From Euperipatoides rowelli (taxonomy: Eukaryota > Onychophora > Udeonychophora > Euonychophora > Peripatopsidae), in the NCBI GenBank assembly GCA_003024985.2, contig PXIH01S0001135.1: a stretch of 21,828 nucleotides of DNA. One strand, given 5' to 3'. The notes under the pieces were generated by a model. That model was not told the origin of the DNA and did no database searches. It saw nothing but the letters and a program-made list of their open reading frames with translations. The position numbers and the translations under genes were made by a program. Shown here in pieces: positions 9,484 to 18,985 of the stretch. The stretch's first letter is position 1; every line of letters starts with the position of its first letter.

Positions 9484-9618
9484 AATCTCAACAGAAAGAT
9501 AATAAAATTCATGAAATACATGATGCATCAATGACTCCGAGTGAATTAAATCAAGATTTTCAGGAAGTAATAGCTGAAGCTGAAAAAATTATTGCTGAGG
9601 AAGAACGCCAAAAAGAAG
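9484..9618 (+). CDS. internal exon of WH2/Cobl-like gene, acidic helical segment
   Basis: A 135-bp exon is bounded by TTTTTAG/AA and GAAG/GTATAG, phase 1 at both ends, so it can be skipped without changing frame. It reads SQQKDNKIHEIHDASMTPSE, then LNQDFQEVIAEAEKIIAEEE and RQKE. Heptad-like A/I/E spacing suggests an amphipathic helix or coiled coil. The last base G joins GA of the next exon to form a Gly codon, confirming the connection to 10538. No domain name can be given to this segment alone. Confidence 0.85.
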
Positions 9619-10537
9619 GTATAGCCGTAAACTTTGTATTAATAAATAGACAAATTTTGTTGGATGTTTTCTAACATCATTTGAAATTTCTATTACTGTA
9701 GAATGCTGTCGGAGGGCGATCCACCAAATAATTGTGCCACTCTTATTTTTTGGCCAAAGTTTGGTTAAGTGCACCATCATCATATGCCGTCACCACACTT
9801 TAACTTTTTGAACACTCTGAAAGAAATCCAATATGTGCCATGCAACAGCGCCACCTAAGGTTAAGTGTTACCATTTAATGCAAATGTGTGTGCTGTTTTA
9901 AATAAGTCGTTTAAAAGAATTTGGATTCTACCCAAATGAGTTCACCCGGGGTAGTTTTGCAATGCATTGCTGTAAATTTAAAGTTTACTAGCATGGCACT
10001 GAACAAGGGTGCCACCTTATTTCCTCCCGAACGAATAAGTCTGCATGGACCCTTCATCAGCATTCTACTGTACTATAATGATCATTATATTTGTGTATTA
10101 CAATTATATAAATATACAAAAAATAGTTTTCCATATTTTAACACGCTTAGATTAAAGCTTTTAATTTTTAAAATTAAATTATTTTTTTTTAAATTTTTAT
10201 ATACAGTAAATATCTCTTCTATAAGATTCATTTCTGTTTTTTTGTTATTTGCATGTTTCTGAATTTTTTTTTGTCTTTGTCTCATCTGCAAAGTATTGTT
10301 GTCTGCTTTATTTTGTACTGCTATTGATCTAATTTTTTTCCTAATCTAATTTAAAGCAATTCTAAGATAAATAGCTTTTATATTTTAAAAATATAATTTG
10401 AACTAATTGTAAAAATAGAACAAGATTTTTGAAATCTACTGTATATATTTAAAATTCTTTAACATAAATCGCTTAAGTTATAACACTAACAAAAAAAAAA
10501 AATTAATACTGGTTTATGATATATTTTCTTTAATCAG
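9619..10537 (+). other. intron carrying a MITE
   Basis: The donor is GTATAG at 9619 and the acceptor CAG ends at 10537. The first half is occupied by a Tc1/mariner-like MITE (9696-10070); the remainder is AT-rich with no recognisable feature apart from an A-run near 10491-10502. Confidence 0.7.
9694..10072. mobile_element. Tc1/mariner-like MITE flanked by TA
   Basis: The element proper is 9696-10070 (375 bp). The left end is CTGTAGAATGCTGTCGGAGG; the right end read on the other strand is CAGTAGAATGCTGATGAAGG. They match at 16 of 20 positions. Both ends are immediately flanked by TA (9694-9695 and 10071-10072), as expected for Tc1/mariner insertion at TA. CAGT-type termini also fit that superfamily. 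It is too short for a transposase, and internal open frames show no DDE motifs, so it is non-autonomous. It is slightly more GC-rich than the surrounding intron. Confidence 0.7.
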
Positions 10538-13500
10538 GACAAATATCAGAAATGGCTCATTTTGTCGAAAAGATGAAGTCCATGACTACTGCTATTGAAG
10601 AAGACACCAGCAAACAAGTTAGTACAGATTCTGATATGAGTAAACAGGAAGGTGATCCATCAGAGATAGACACAGTAATTGAGCAGGACACTGATAAAGA
10701 TGAACGCAAAATTAAAGTACCAAAACGTAGAGAAAAAAGAATAGTGGAGAAACAACATGTAATAAAAACTGCCGAGGAACATGAAACTTCTTCAGAAGAC
10801 GATAATGCTAGAAGGAATAATTCCACAACAAAAAAATCTCGTAAGCATGTGCCTTTACTAAATAAATCTATATCTGAAAGACATGAATTGGTTGTAAAAT
10901 TAGAGGAAATAAAATCTGAGAGAATGTCTGAATCATATGCAGCTCAACAAATGAAAGATTCCGATTCTGACGATTCAAAAGAAGTTCAGGAAACTCTGTC
11001 ATCATTAACTGAAAAGCAAATTATTCAATCACCGGTTAAAAAGTTATTGCCTACAGCATCACCCAGAAAATTGAGTAAAAATGATATTGTAATAATAGAA
11101 GATAAATTAGATCAAGAGAATAATAGGCAAGGTGAAAAACCAGTAGAAAGCAGTAGTCTACCAAGGCCGCTTCCTAGAAGGTTTGACGGGGAAAAGAAAC
11201 ATAGTATCAAACAATTAGAAGATGAAAACACTATAAAGTCTGAATACCAGACAAACAGAAAATTGAATGAAAAAATAGACATTGAAAAAGACGATCAATC
11301 AGGAATTGAAGTCTTGTGTTCTGTTGTTATCTCGGATAAGGCAGTGAATAATAAAATGTCACAGGATACATTAAGAAAAGAAATACCAGATGAATTATTC
11401 AATTTGAGTTTATTAGATAGAAATGTTAAAGCTCAAAAAGATTCTAAACTGGTGGAAAGAAACAGTTCATCAAATGTAATATATTTAGAAAATCGAAGCT
11501 TAGATAATATTGTGAATTATGTAACAATAGAAGATAATGTTCAAGTGCCAAACATGATTCAAGTTAATGAGGAAGNGACTGAGAAAGTAATAAGAATAGT
11601 CAATCGTGATGTAGATTCTTTGTCAACTGTACAAGACGATAAGATTACAATACATGACAATAGAAAATTAAGTTCTGAAAGCCCAGAAACTATTATCAAT
11701 GAAGTAGAAAGGAAATGTCACTCCATAGAAAATGATGAAAATAGAATTAAAAAGATTTCATTACCTGAAGATTCCAGTACATGTATTAAACCTGATGCAC
11801 CCACAGAAAGTGATCAGAATGGTGAAGAGAAAAAAATTGTACTCGATCAGAATTCAACGGAAAAAGAACCCAATGAAGCAACTGGTGAATTAATTGATAA
11901 AAAGATAGATATCAAATCGGACAATACTGCATCAGTTATTTCCGAAGAACAAAAGCGATTACAAGAACAATATGCTTTTTTCCAACAGCAGTTTCTAATG
12001 TGGCAGCAACAATTGCTTCAAAATCAAGCTCTTATAAAACAAAATCAACTTCTTCCAGAATCACAAATCCAGGAATTATAGCAGCAGCTTCTGTTACAAC
12101 AGACCCTATTCAAACAGCCCATTATAACGTCTATGAATTCTGGATCTTTAGAACAGCTCCAATATTAATGGAAAACAAAAAAGCAGCAGCAGCAGTAGAC
12201 CAAACTACTAAAATACTTAATCCTGTAGAAAATAGAATAACAGATGCTCACATTCAAAGAAAAGGAAATTTTCAAACTTTAAGAAATATAGAATCAAAAG
12301 CAAATAGCACAGTAAAGAAAAAAACAAGTGAAATGCACTTAGATGTTGAAAAAGAAATCTTAACTAGAGAGAGAAACATATCATCTGAAATTTCACCAGA
12401 TGTCATCGAAAAGAAAATTGATAGTTCTAAGGAATACTCTACCTATCCATTGGACCAACCTAACACTCCACCTGTGGCTGAAAGTGATAACCATACATAT
12501 CCACCTGCTTTGGTATTCGCTAAGCAACAGGAGCCATTTCAATCTCNAGAAAAACAAGATCAGGCAATGCCACTTGATAATAGGAAATCTTTTGCAAATA
12601 GTATTGATGAATCATCACAAATGGAAGAAAGCAAATTTAAAGAANCCACAAAAATTGTTTACAGAAAATGGGAGCCACCATCAGTAAAAATAGGTGCATG
12701 GTCANAANGTCCTTNAGATAATGTACCAATTAAAACTGACGGCACAAGAGAAATTAAATTCAAANCATTTTTGGTTCCTAAATCAATCAATCAATTTGTA
12801 ANGNCATTTGAAACAGTAAACAATGATAATTTATTAACTGAAACCACTACTACAGTTACTAAGACACGTGCTTCGTCCACTTCCTCATATACCACTACTC
12901 CAGTAATGGCTCCTGTAAGCAGTACTCCAATAATGCCTCCAGTCATCACTACTCCGGCAGTGGTTCCAATTTCATTAGGGCCAAAACCTTTTAAGGCAAC
13001 ATGGAGGCCTACAGAAACTATACCCAAACCTGTATCAAAACCAGCTCCAGTTGTTTTAGGATTTTCCCAGCGGTCTGGCATTCATAGTCTGGATTCAGAT
13101 CTTCGTTCCGCTTATAAAAATTATTCTCGATCAATTAGTTCTCCATTAGAAGTAGAAGACAAAGTATTTAAATTCTCGGATAACAATGACAGTGAATCAA
13201 AAAACGGTGACTTCCCAGAGACAAATAGAGTTAAATATGCTATATCAAGGTTTTCAAGTTTTAGTGGCTCACAGCCTTCTTTAGCCCCCAATCATACTTC
13301 TCAATCATACCGATCCCTAAGTCCCCCCAAAATTCCAGTGAAGACTGTAAGTCTTAATAGTCTGAATAAAATAGATGTCCCAAATAATAATCAAAAACTT
13401 TTGAAAACCGATGCAACTGTTAGCAGAATGACTAAATCTATGCAGGCTATAAATACTCTACCTTCATCTACATCAGTATTACCGCCACCTCCTTCAAACT

Positions 13501-13817
13501 TAGAAAATATTGTTAATGTTGAACCTTCAGATAAATCCGTTAAAAACTTTACTACAGTTATTCATGTAACTAACGAACATTCTTCGATACCTTCATCGAA
13601 CATCTCAGATAACCCCCCTGTGGCTGCTCCTCCACCACCTTCTAATTTTTTTAAGAGTAGTTCGCATACACTGCCTTCAACCAGAACCAGCAGTTCCAAA
13701 CCAAGGTTTACTATGGTNCAAACAGATGATGGAATACATTCGTCATCATCTGGAGATGTAAGAGAAGATCTTATGAATGCCATTCGAAACTTTGGTGGAA
13801 GGCAGAAACTTAATAAG
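10538..13817 (+). CDS. large exon of WH2/Cobl-like actin-binding protein, interrupted by a stop and a frame change
   Basis: A 3,280-bp exon starts after CAG at 10537 with GA (phase 1) and ends at AAG/GTAATT (13817, phase 0). Codons from 10540 encode about 513 residues of Lys/Glu/Ser-rich, probably disordered protein (QISEMAHFVEKMKSM near the start, LPRPLPRRFDG near 11157-11190). A Gln-rich helix-like stretch follows (RLQEQYAFFQQQFLMWQQQ, about 11956-12012). The frame meets TAG at 12079-12081. Gln-rich coding resumes in the same frame (QQLLLQQTLFKQ) until TAA at 12166-12168, and from about 12170 the long open frame is a different one. That frame encodes KWEPPSVKIGAW (12669-12704), three TP-repeats, two PPPPSN motifs (about 13483 and 13633) and the WH2 motif at 13761-13817. 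WH2 motifs bind actin monomers; a single C-terminal WH2 behind proline-rich sequence suggests a Cobl-like or related actin nucleator. That name is inference. Ten N's lie in this exon. Confidence 0.7.
12079..12168 (+). other. in-frame stop and frameshift zone within the large exon
   Basis: TAG at 12079-12081 sits in a run of Gln and Leu codons (QIQEL, stop, QQLLLQQ), so coding character continues across it in the same frame. The second stop, TAA at 12166-12168, is avoided only by moving to the frame in which codons begin at multiples of three (for example ATG at 12168-12170). The change equals a one-base loss or two-base gain somewhere between about 12082 and 12166. No GT donor that could remove both lesions lies in a good splice context before 12079. 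Either the gene is damaged or the consensus has errors here. Confidence 0.7.
12547..12804. other. cluster of ambiguous bases (N)
   Basis: Eight single N's fall at 12547, 12645, 12705, 12708, 12715, 12765, 12802 and 12804. The exon also has N at 11576 and 13718; the rest of the window has only two (8274, 8992). The reading frame is intact across the cluster, except that the codon TNA at 12714-12716 could be sense or stop depending on the base. Confidence 0.9.
12897..12977 (+). repeat. three tandem 27-bp coding repeats (Thr-Pro repeat)
   Basis: Three consecutive 9-codon units encode TPVMAPVSS, TPIMPPVIT and TPAVVPISL. They start at 12897, 12924 and 12951 and follow a Thr/Ser-rich stretch. DNA of the units is similar but not identical, pointing to an old in-frame expansion. 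The repeats belong to the proline-rich, likely disordered region before the WH2 motif; no binding partner can be assigned. Confidence 0.7.
13761..13817 (+). other. WH2 actin-binding motif (first 19 residues)
   Basis: The exon's last 19 codons read REDLMNAIRNFGGRQKLNK. The next exon begins with Val, so the motif ends LNKV across the splice junction. This fits the WH2 pattern: an amphipathic helix with the L..AI core, a short linker, and a terminal L-K-K-T/V-type motif, here L-N-K-V. WH2 motifs bind monomeric actin in the barbed-end groove. It is the only WH2 copy seen in the window. The middle basic residue of the terminal motif is Asn, which could weaken affinity. Confidence 0.75.
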
Positions 13818-16000
13818 GTAATTTATTACTCAAAAATATATTTTATAAAACATATCACTATTTGGATGAGCTAATCTGACATTGAATCTTATTAAATAGG
13901 TTTTTAAACAAGGGAAAATAAATTCCAACAAGCTTAATAATTTTTTTTCACCATATATCAACATTTTTTAAATGACTATGAAATCTTTGTTCCCCCTCCA
14001 ATAATTATATTATGGCTTTGATTCCTAGTGTCAAAATTTGAAAAGAAAATAGTGTTATTATTTTTTTTTCTTAAGAAATTTAAACAATGGCAGTAATTAA
14101 AATTTAACACAATTTCTTTTAATATCTAGTGACAAAAATTTGGCACTAAATAAATTGAAGATTAAGGTGCATTTGTCATGAGGCTTTTGGACATATCGTG
14201 AGTTAAAATCATATTCTGATTTGAAGACAAATCAAAGATTAGCTTCTATTACGTTAAAGCTCGTATTCCTTCATAGTTCAATTATTAATTTGTCAGTAGT
14301 CTTCAAACTCCATATTCGACAGTGCTCACTCATTTTGCTGTTTAATTTCATCGTATAGCCTAATTTTGGATTTTTAAAATCACATCTATTTATTACATTT
14401 CACAGTAAAATTTGTTTTAAGCTCTGACAACTACATATTAAAAGAAAGGCGGACATTTAATAAAATTATTTCAAGTAATCGCTTTGATAAAAATTTTATA
14501 TAAAAATATTTATTAAAAAAAAAAAGTCAATTTTGGTTGCAAACTTTGAAAGCATTTGTTTAAATTCTCTAAACATTTATTGCATCTACAAAATAATGCA
14601 ACTCTTGAGCAAGTTTAAAAAATGTGTAAACTAAGAGAAAAAAAAAATTACGATTGTTGATGAATATAAAGTTATATAAAAAAGTTAAATAACAGAAAAT
14701 TATAGTACGACTAAAACCTTTAGTTTAACCTTTAGTAAAGCTATTTGTTCTTTCACTTTGCAGTGGTATTTTGTGAATTTGCACAGTGTCATTGTCTATA
14801 GCTTGCATATTATGTGTGTTGAAGTTACGCTTAAGCAATGTAAACTATTGTAATTGTACCGTGTGTAATTTGTCTAATTTTATTTTAAAAAAGTGGTGTT
14901 AGTTTAAAACATGTGACATGTAAAGTCTTTATAAGGTAATGGTTTAATATCAGTCATCAAATAGAATCCAGGTGAAAGGATATACAGTAAAAGGGGAATC
15001 TTTTTCAAGAGTCTTGACTCTTGTCAGATGACTTTAAAATTAAAAAGCTTTTAATTTTAGCAAAATCAAAATTTTAATTTTTCAATTCTGACCAATACAC
15101 CGGAACTTGCATGTAAGTACAGTATATCATTGAACTATAATTAAATATATTTAAGAATGACTTTGACACAAGTATATAAAGTTATAAATGTACGCCATTA
15201 CTATTTTTGATCAGCGTATGGTAATAAAAATACATTAAACAATGAAATGTATAAAATTTCAACAATTCCCCATTACAATATAAAATACTCGTACAAAATT
15301 AAAGTTCAACTTGTTCCTGCCTATATGACTGATGAGTAAAAGTAACTTGAAATCCCATTCTGGTACATTTATCTTTTAAATTTAATTTTTGATAATAAAC
15401 CCATAATAATAATAATAGCATAAAAAATTAAAAAAATAAAATAAAATCCCAGAAGATATAAAACTTTATTTTTTAGTATTTGTAATAACTGCATATGCTG
15501 TATGTTCAGAGTTTAATAGCGATGCTAATTTTAAAAGCCATTTGCAATTTGATAGGTGAAGACTACCTGTTGTTTGTTAACCCCATTAATTAAACAAATG
15601 GGAACTCGGTATTGGTTAAAAACAATAAGTAACTTCTTTTGAAATCAGAGAGTTTTCACTGCAAAGTATATTTTAATTGATTGAAGTAAATCGCACTGTA
15701 ATCTTTTCACTGATTTATTACTTAATAAGTTTTTTTGTTTAAAATATTATTAATCGACAATTAGTTATTATTGTTTGTTATTTTAATTTTTTTTTTATTA
15801 TTTTTCAAAGATCTAAATCTGTAATATTTACATTTCGATAATAAAGCAGGACATTATTGTTTTGATTTTTGATTACAGCAACAATGGCATATATACAATA
15901 TGAGGTACACTTCCATGATTATGGTAATTGTTATAATAATTTAATTCGTTATATTATTTTTCATTAATTTCTCTGTTAGAAGTATTTTGTTGAAGTACTT

Positions 16001-16169
16001 TGTGGCGACGGTTGGTTCTGTGGGTGACACTGCAGATTTTTATTTAAAATAGAGCCGCACTTATTCCAGCAAAGAACCGCCGGGTTCCCAATCCCTTTTC
16101 TTGATCAATAAATAGACCCAGTTTTATCAATTTGTTCCACTATTTTCTCAATTGTCGCGGTCCGCCACA
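16001..16169. mobile_element. solo-LTR-like element (copy 1)
   Basis: A 169-bp GC-richer block begins TGTGGCGACGG and ends GTCCGCCACA. The termini are a TGTGGCG/CGCCACA inverted repeat with the TG...CA ends of an LTR. An AATAAA (in GATCAATAAATAGACC) sits in the middle as an internal polyadenylation signal would. No polypurine tract, primer-binding site or coding sequence adjoins it, and no target duplication is evident (TACTT before, TTTTT after). It could instead be a TIR element. It differs in sequence from the LTR starts at 5564 and 8883. Confidence 0.5.
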
Positions 16170-16533
16170 TTTTTCAAAATATTTTTGATAATGCTTAATT
16201 TAAGAATTAGAAAATGTACTTTTTGTCACAAAACTTACAAATTAAACAATTTAATGTTATAAATACTATTTAAATTAAACTACGAAAGAAAAAAATCATT
16301 ACATAGCAGATATCAAGATTAACCTAATATCAGCTGGAAATTTCTCAGTAGATCGCAAAGTGCTGTTTGCCAACCTCTGATCTACAGTATATTAGTTATT
16401 ATTTTAGCAAGTATTGTTGAAATTAAAATTAAATGCAAATGTTTTAAGCTATGACCTAAAAGATTTTGTAAAAGTGATTATTTTTATTTTACCTTTGAAA
16501 AATGATAACACAATATACAGTAGTATAGAGTAA

Positions 16534-17374
16534 GTCTATACTAAGGTTGAACATTTTACCGATTCAATAATCGGTAATGCCATTTTTTTTTTGGTTATCG
16601 ATAATGATAAAATTACCGAAGTTTACTGAATATATTATTTTCTTTAAAAAAAATAAGGAATCATTAATTATATTTAAATGAAATGAAATTAAAATATATA
16701 TTGCACATATAAATAAATATACAATCACAAATATGGACTGGGGTGCATGAATAGAATTTCTTTACTTTTTCCAATGTTAGAGCTATACCGTAATAAATAA
16801 TTCTGAACCGAGATGTTTTAAAAATAGATCTTAAGCATTACCTTATCAAACAAATGGCCTATATTTGAGATATATTTTGGCAAACATGTCCTTTTTATAT
16901 AAATGTGGAAAATATATGAATATATGGACTGGGATGCATGAATATAAGTTCTTCTCTTTTCCAATGTTTGGCCTATAGCTAATAATACTAATAATTCTGA
17001 AATAAGATTTTTTTTAAAAATAGATCTTAAGCATTTCCTTTTCAAACAAATGACCTATATTTGGTATATATTTTGGCAAACATGTCCTTTTTAATATATG
17101 GACTGGGGTGAATGAATATAATTTCTTCACTTTTTTCAATGTTTGGCCTATAGCGTAATAATACTAATTCTGAAATTAGATTTTTTAAAAATAGATCTTA
17201 AGCGTTTCCTTTTCGTGGGGAAATATGTATCTTAGTTTTTTTAAATAATGGTAAAGTATAATTCTTTTATGATATTAAGTTCGGTAATAATCGGTAATTA
17301 TCAAATCGATAATGAATGATAGATTCGGTTACCTGTAATGATTTTTTTTAGCGATGTTAAATTCTAGTCTATAC
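16534..17374. mobile_element. 825-bp hAT-type MITE with exact 8-bp target duplication (copy 1)
   Basis: The element is 16542-17366, flanked on both sides by GTCTATAC (16534-16541 and 17367-17374). Ends are TAAGGTTGAACAT on the left and, on the other strand, TAGAATTTAACAT on the right, 9 of 13 matching. Inside each end are mirrored motifs: ACCGATT...AATCGGTAAT...ATCGATAAT...ATTACCGAA on the left, and TTCGGTAATAATCGGTAATT...ATCGATAAT on the right. The 8-bp TSD and TAAGG-type end fit hAT transposons. The centre consists of three direct repeats. There is no transposase. Confidence 0.75.
16731..17215. repeat. three direct repeats inside the hAT MITE (copy 1)
   Basis: Units start ATATGGACTGGG at 16731, 16922 and 17096, giving lengths of 191 and 174 bp and a shorter third unit that ends near 17215. 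Each holds CTTTTTCCAATGTT-like and AAAAATAGATCTTAAGC motifs; the first two also have GGCAAACATGTCCTTTTTA near the end. They differ by substitutions and small indels, so the expansion predates the 2,985-bp duplication. Minus-strand open frames within them are by-products of the repeat. Confidence 0.85.
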
Positions 17375-17795
17375 ATATAAATTGATTAAAAAAATAGTAT
17401 ATTTTGGTTTTGGCTTCTGAATAGATAGAATCTATTGATATACAGCAACATGTTATATTCTTATTGTTATATCTAGGTCCATTAACAATGTCTTAAGTAA
17501 TATGATGTTTTTATTAGTCTATTTTGAAGATGACATACAGTATACACAATATCACTTGTAGAAGTTTTAGTCTTAGAAATTGCCAGTTGATTTTTTGTTT
17601 TCAATCCTAAGTTGTCACATTTATTTCTAATTTTGTAAAGATACTGTATGCTATATAAAAATGCCAAACTAAAAGCTGATATTTTAAAAATAGTGTCAAA
17701 TTTTATTCATTTCACCTTTTTTTAGATTATGCCAAATTAAGTTAAATGAAATAACATGATTTTATTTTAACTTAAACTTCTTTATTAAATTTCAG

Positions 17796-17840
17796 GTTCC
17801 AGTGAGACAAGCAAGTTGGCACTTCGGCATTTCCAATTGA
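17796..17840 (+). CDS. terminal coding exon of WH2/Cobl-like gene (copy 1)
   Basis: After the acceptor AAATTTCAG the exon reads VPVRQASWHFGISN and the stop TGA at 17838-17840. Phase 0 matches the donor at 13817, so the joined junction completes LNKV of the WH2 motif and adds a 13-residue tail. Downstream 3' UTR holds no AATAAA; ATTAAA occurs near 18178. The exon is inside the tandem duplication, so an identical copy exists at 20781-20825. That the first copy is used is an assumption from proximity. Confidence 0.75.
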   Translation, partial: VPVRQASWHFGISN

Positions 17841-18269
17841 ACTCAACAAGGCTTTGAAGTTAGTAGAATCATGATAGTTCTTGTGTAAATAATGTCTAGG
17901 CAGAGATCTAGATAAAAATTTTATCTAGAAAGATGGATAAAACGGTGTACGAATATAAATATGGTATCCCATGTAAAAAAAAATCAAACAAAATAAGATT
18001 ACGTGAAATATATATTATTATTGGGAGACTAATATGACTATACCATAAGTTTGTTAGCCGATTTGATCAAACTATAATAGAGATTATATTAATCATTATA
18101 TTAGTCCTTTATCAAAACGGACAAGTTCAGAAATGTGAGTTTTCAAATCTTATATACTGATGTAAGTATTAGACTATATTAAAATATAAAAAAAGGCAAT
18201 ACAGAATAACTGATCTTTTTAGAACATCTGGCATTTCTAGAAAGGTTTTCAGTTAGAACCATTTGGGGG
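17841..18269 (+). other. 3' UTR / downstream sequence, end of duplication copy 1
   Basis: AT-rich sequence after the stop. It holds a short palindrome, AGATCTAGATAAAAATTTTA and TCTAGA near 17907-17930, and an ATTAAA near 18178 that could serve as a weak polyadenylation signal. Nothing else is recognised. Confidence 0.4.
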
Positions 18270-18985
18270 AATACTCGTACAAAATTAAACTTATTCCTTC
18301 CTATTAGTGATGACTGATGAGTAAAAGTAACTTGAAATCCCATTCTGGTACATTTATCTTTTAAATTTAATTTTTGATAATAAACCCATAATAATAATAA
18401 TAGCATAAAAAATTAAAAAAATAAAATAAAATCCCAGAAGATATAAAACTTTATTTTTTAGTATTTGTAATAACTGCATATGCTGTATGTTCAGAGTTTA
18501 ATAGCGATGCTAATTTTAAAAGCCATTTGCAATTTGATAGGTGAAGACTACCTGTTGTTTGTTAACCCCATTAATTAAACAAATGGGAACTCGGTATTGG
18601 TTAAAAACAATAAGTAACTTCTTTTGAAATCAGAGAGTTTTCACTGCAAAGTATATTTTAATTGATTGAAGTAAATCGCACTGTAATCTTTTCACTGATT
18701 TATTACTTAATAAGTTTTTTTGTTTAAAATATTATTAATCGACAATTAGTTATTATTGTTTGTTATTTTAATTTTTTTTTTATTATTTTTCAAAGATCTA
18801 AATCTGTAATATTTACATTTCGATAATAAAGCAGGACATTATTGTTTTGATTTTTGATTACAGCAACAATGGCATATATACAATATGAGGTACACTTCCA
18901 TGATTATGGTAATTGTTATAATAATTTAATTCGTTATATTATTTTTCATTAATTTCTCTGTTAGAAGTATTTTGTTGAAGTACTT

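Larger units (their letters stand above)
13818..17795 (+). other. last intron, with no recognised feature before 15284
   Basis: The donor is GTAATT at 13818; the acceptor TTTCAG ends at 17795. From 13818 to 15283 the sequence is AT-rich with A and T runs and nothing I can name. From 15284 on it lies in the tandem duplication described separately. If the second copy of the terminal exon were used, the intron would extend to 20780. If the intron were retained, translation would continue for 19 codons to TAA at 13873. Confidence 0.7.
15284..18269. repeat. tandem duplication, copy 1 (includes terminal exon)
   Basis: This segment is repeated head to tail at 18270-21254 with an offset of 2,985 bp. 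The left edge (AATACTCGTACAAAATTAAA) is shared. The next ~25 bp differ by small indels (for example TTCAAC present only here, TAGTG only in copy 2), and from 15331 onward the copies look identical by eye. The exceptions are T at 17860 and T at 17872, both C in copy 2. The right edge is GAACCATTTGGGGG. It contains an LTR-like element, a hAT-type MITE and the terminal coding exon. Confidence 0.95.

Noticed and set aside
9589-9783. 64-codon minus-strand open frame possibly a transposase end
   Set aside because: It crosses the exon and the MITE boundary and lacks DDE or HTH motifs; treated as a by-product.
10557-10826. Antisense open frame opposite the large exon, Ser/Leu-rich
   Set aside because: Mirror of the Glu/Ser-rich coding strand; the sense frame is longer and spliced consistently.
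12079-12090. Programmed stop-codon readthrough at TAG CAG CAG
   Set aside because: The following codons do not match the known CAR-YYA readthrough context, and a separate frameshift would still be needed 28 codons later.
11991-12200. A short intron that would remove the TAG and restore frame
   Set aside because: The only GT sites before 12079 (11991, 12000) lack donor consensus, and splicing there would remove strongly coding Gln-rich sequence.
12791-13081. Antisense Gly/Val-rich open frame
   Set aside because: Shadow of the Thr/Pro-rich repeat on the coding strand.
16818-17045. Minus-strand open frame present twice (also 19803-20030)
   Set aside because: Lies inside the direct repeats of the MITE; duplication of the region, not selection, explains its preservation.
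16731-17215. CRISPR-like array
   Set aside because: Three ~180-bp imperfect repeats without spacers, within a eukaryotic MITE.
17482-17667. 61-codon minus-strand open frame present twice (also 20467-20652)
   Set aside because: Its second copy is due to the tandem duplication; no domain and AT-biased composition.
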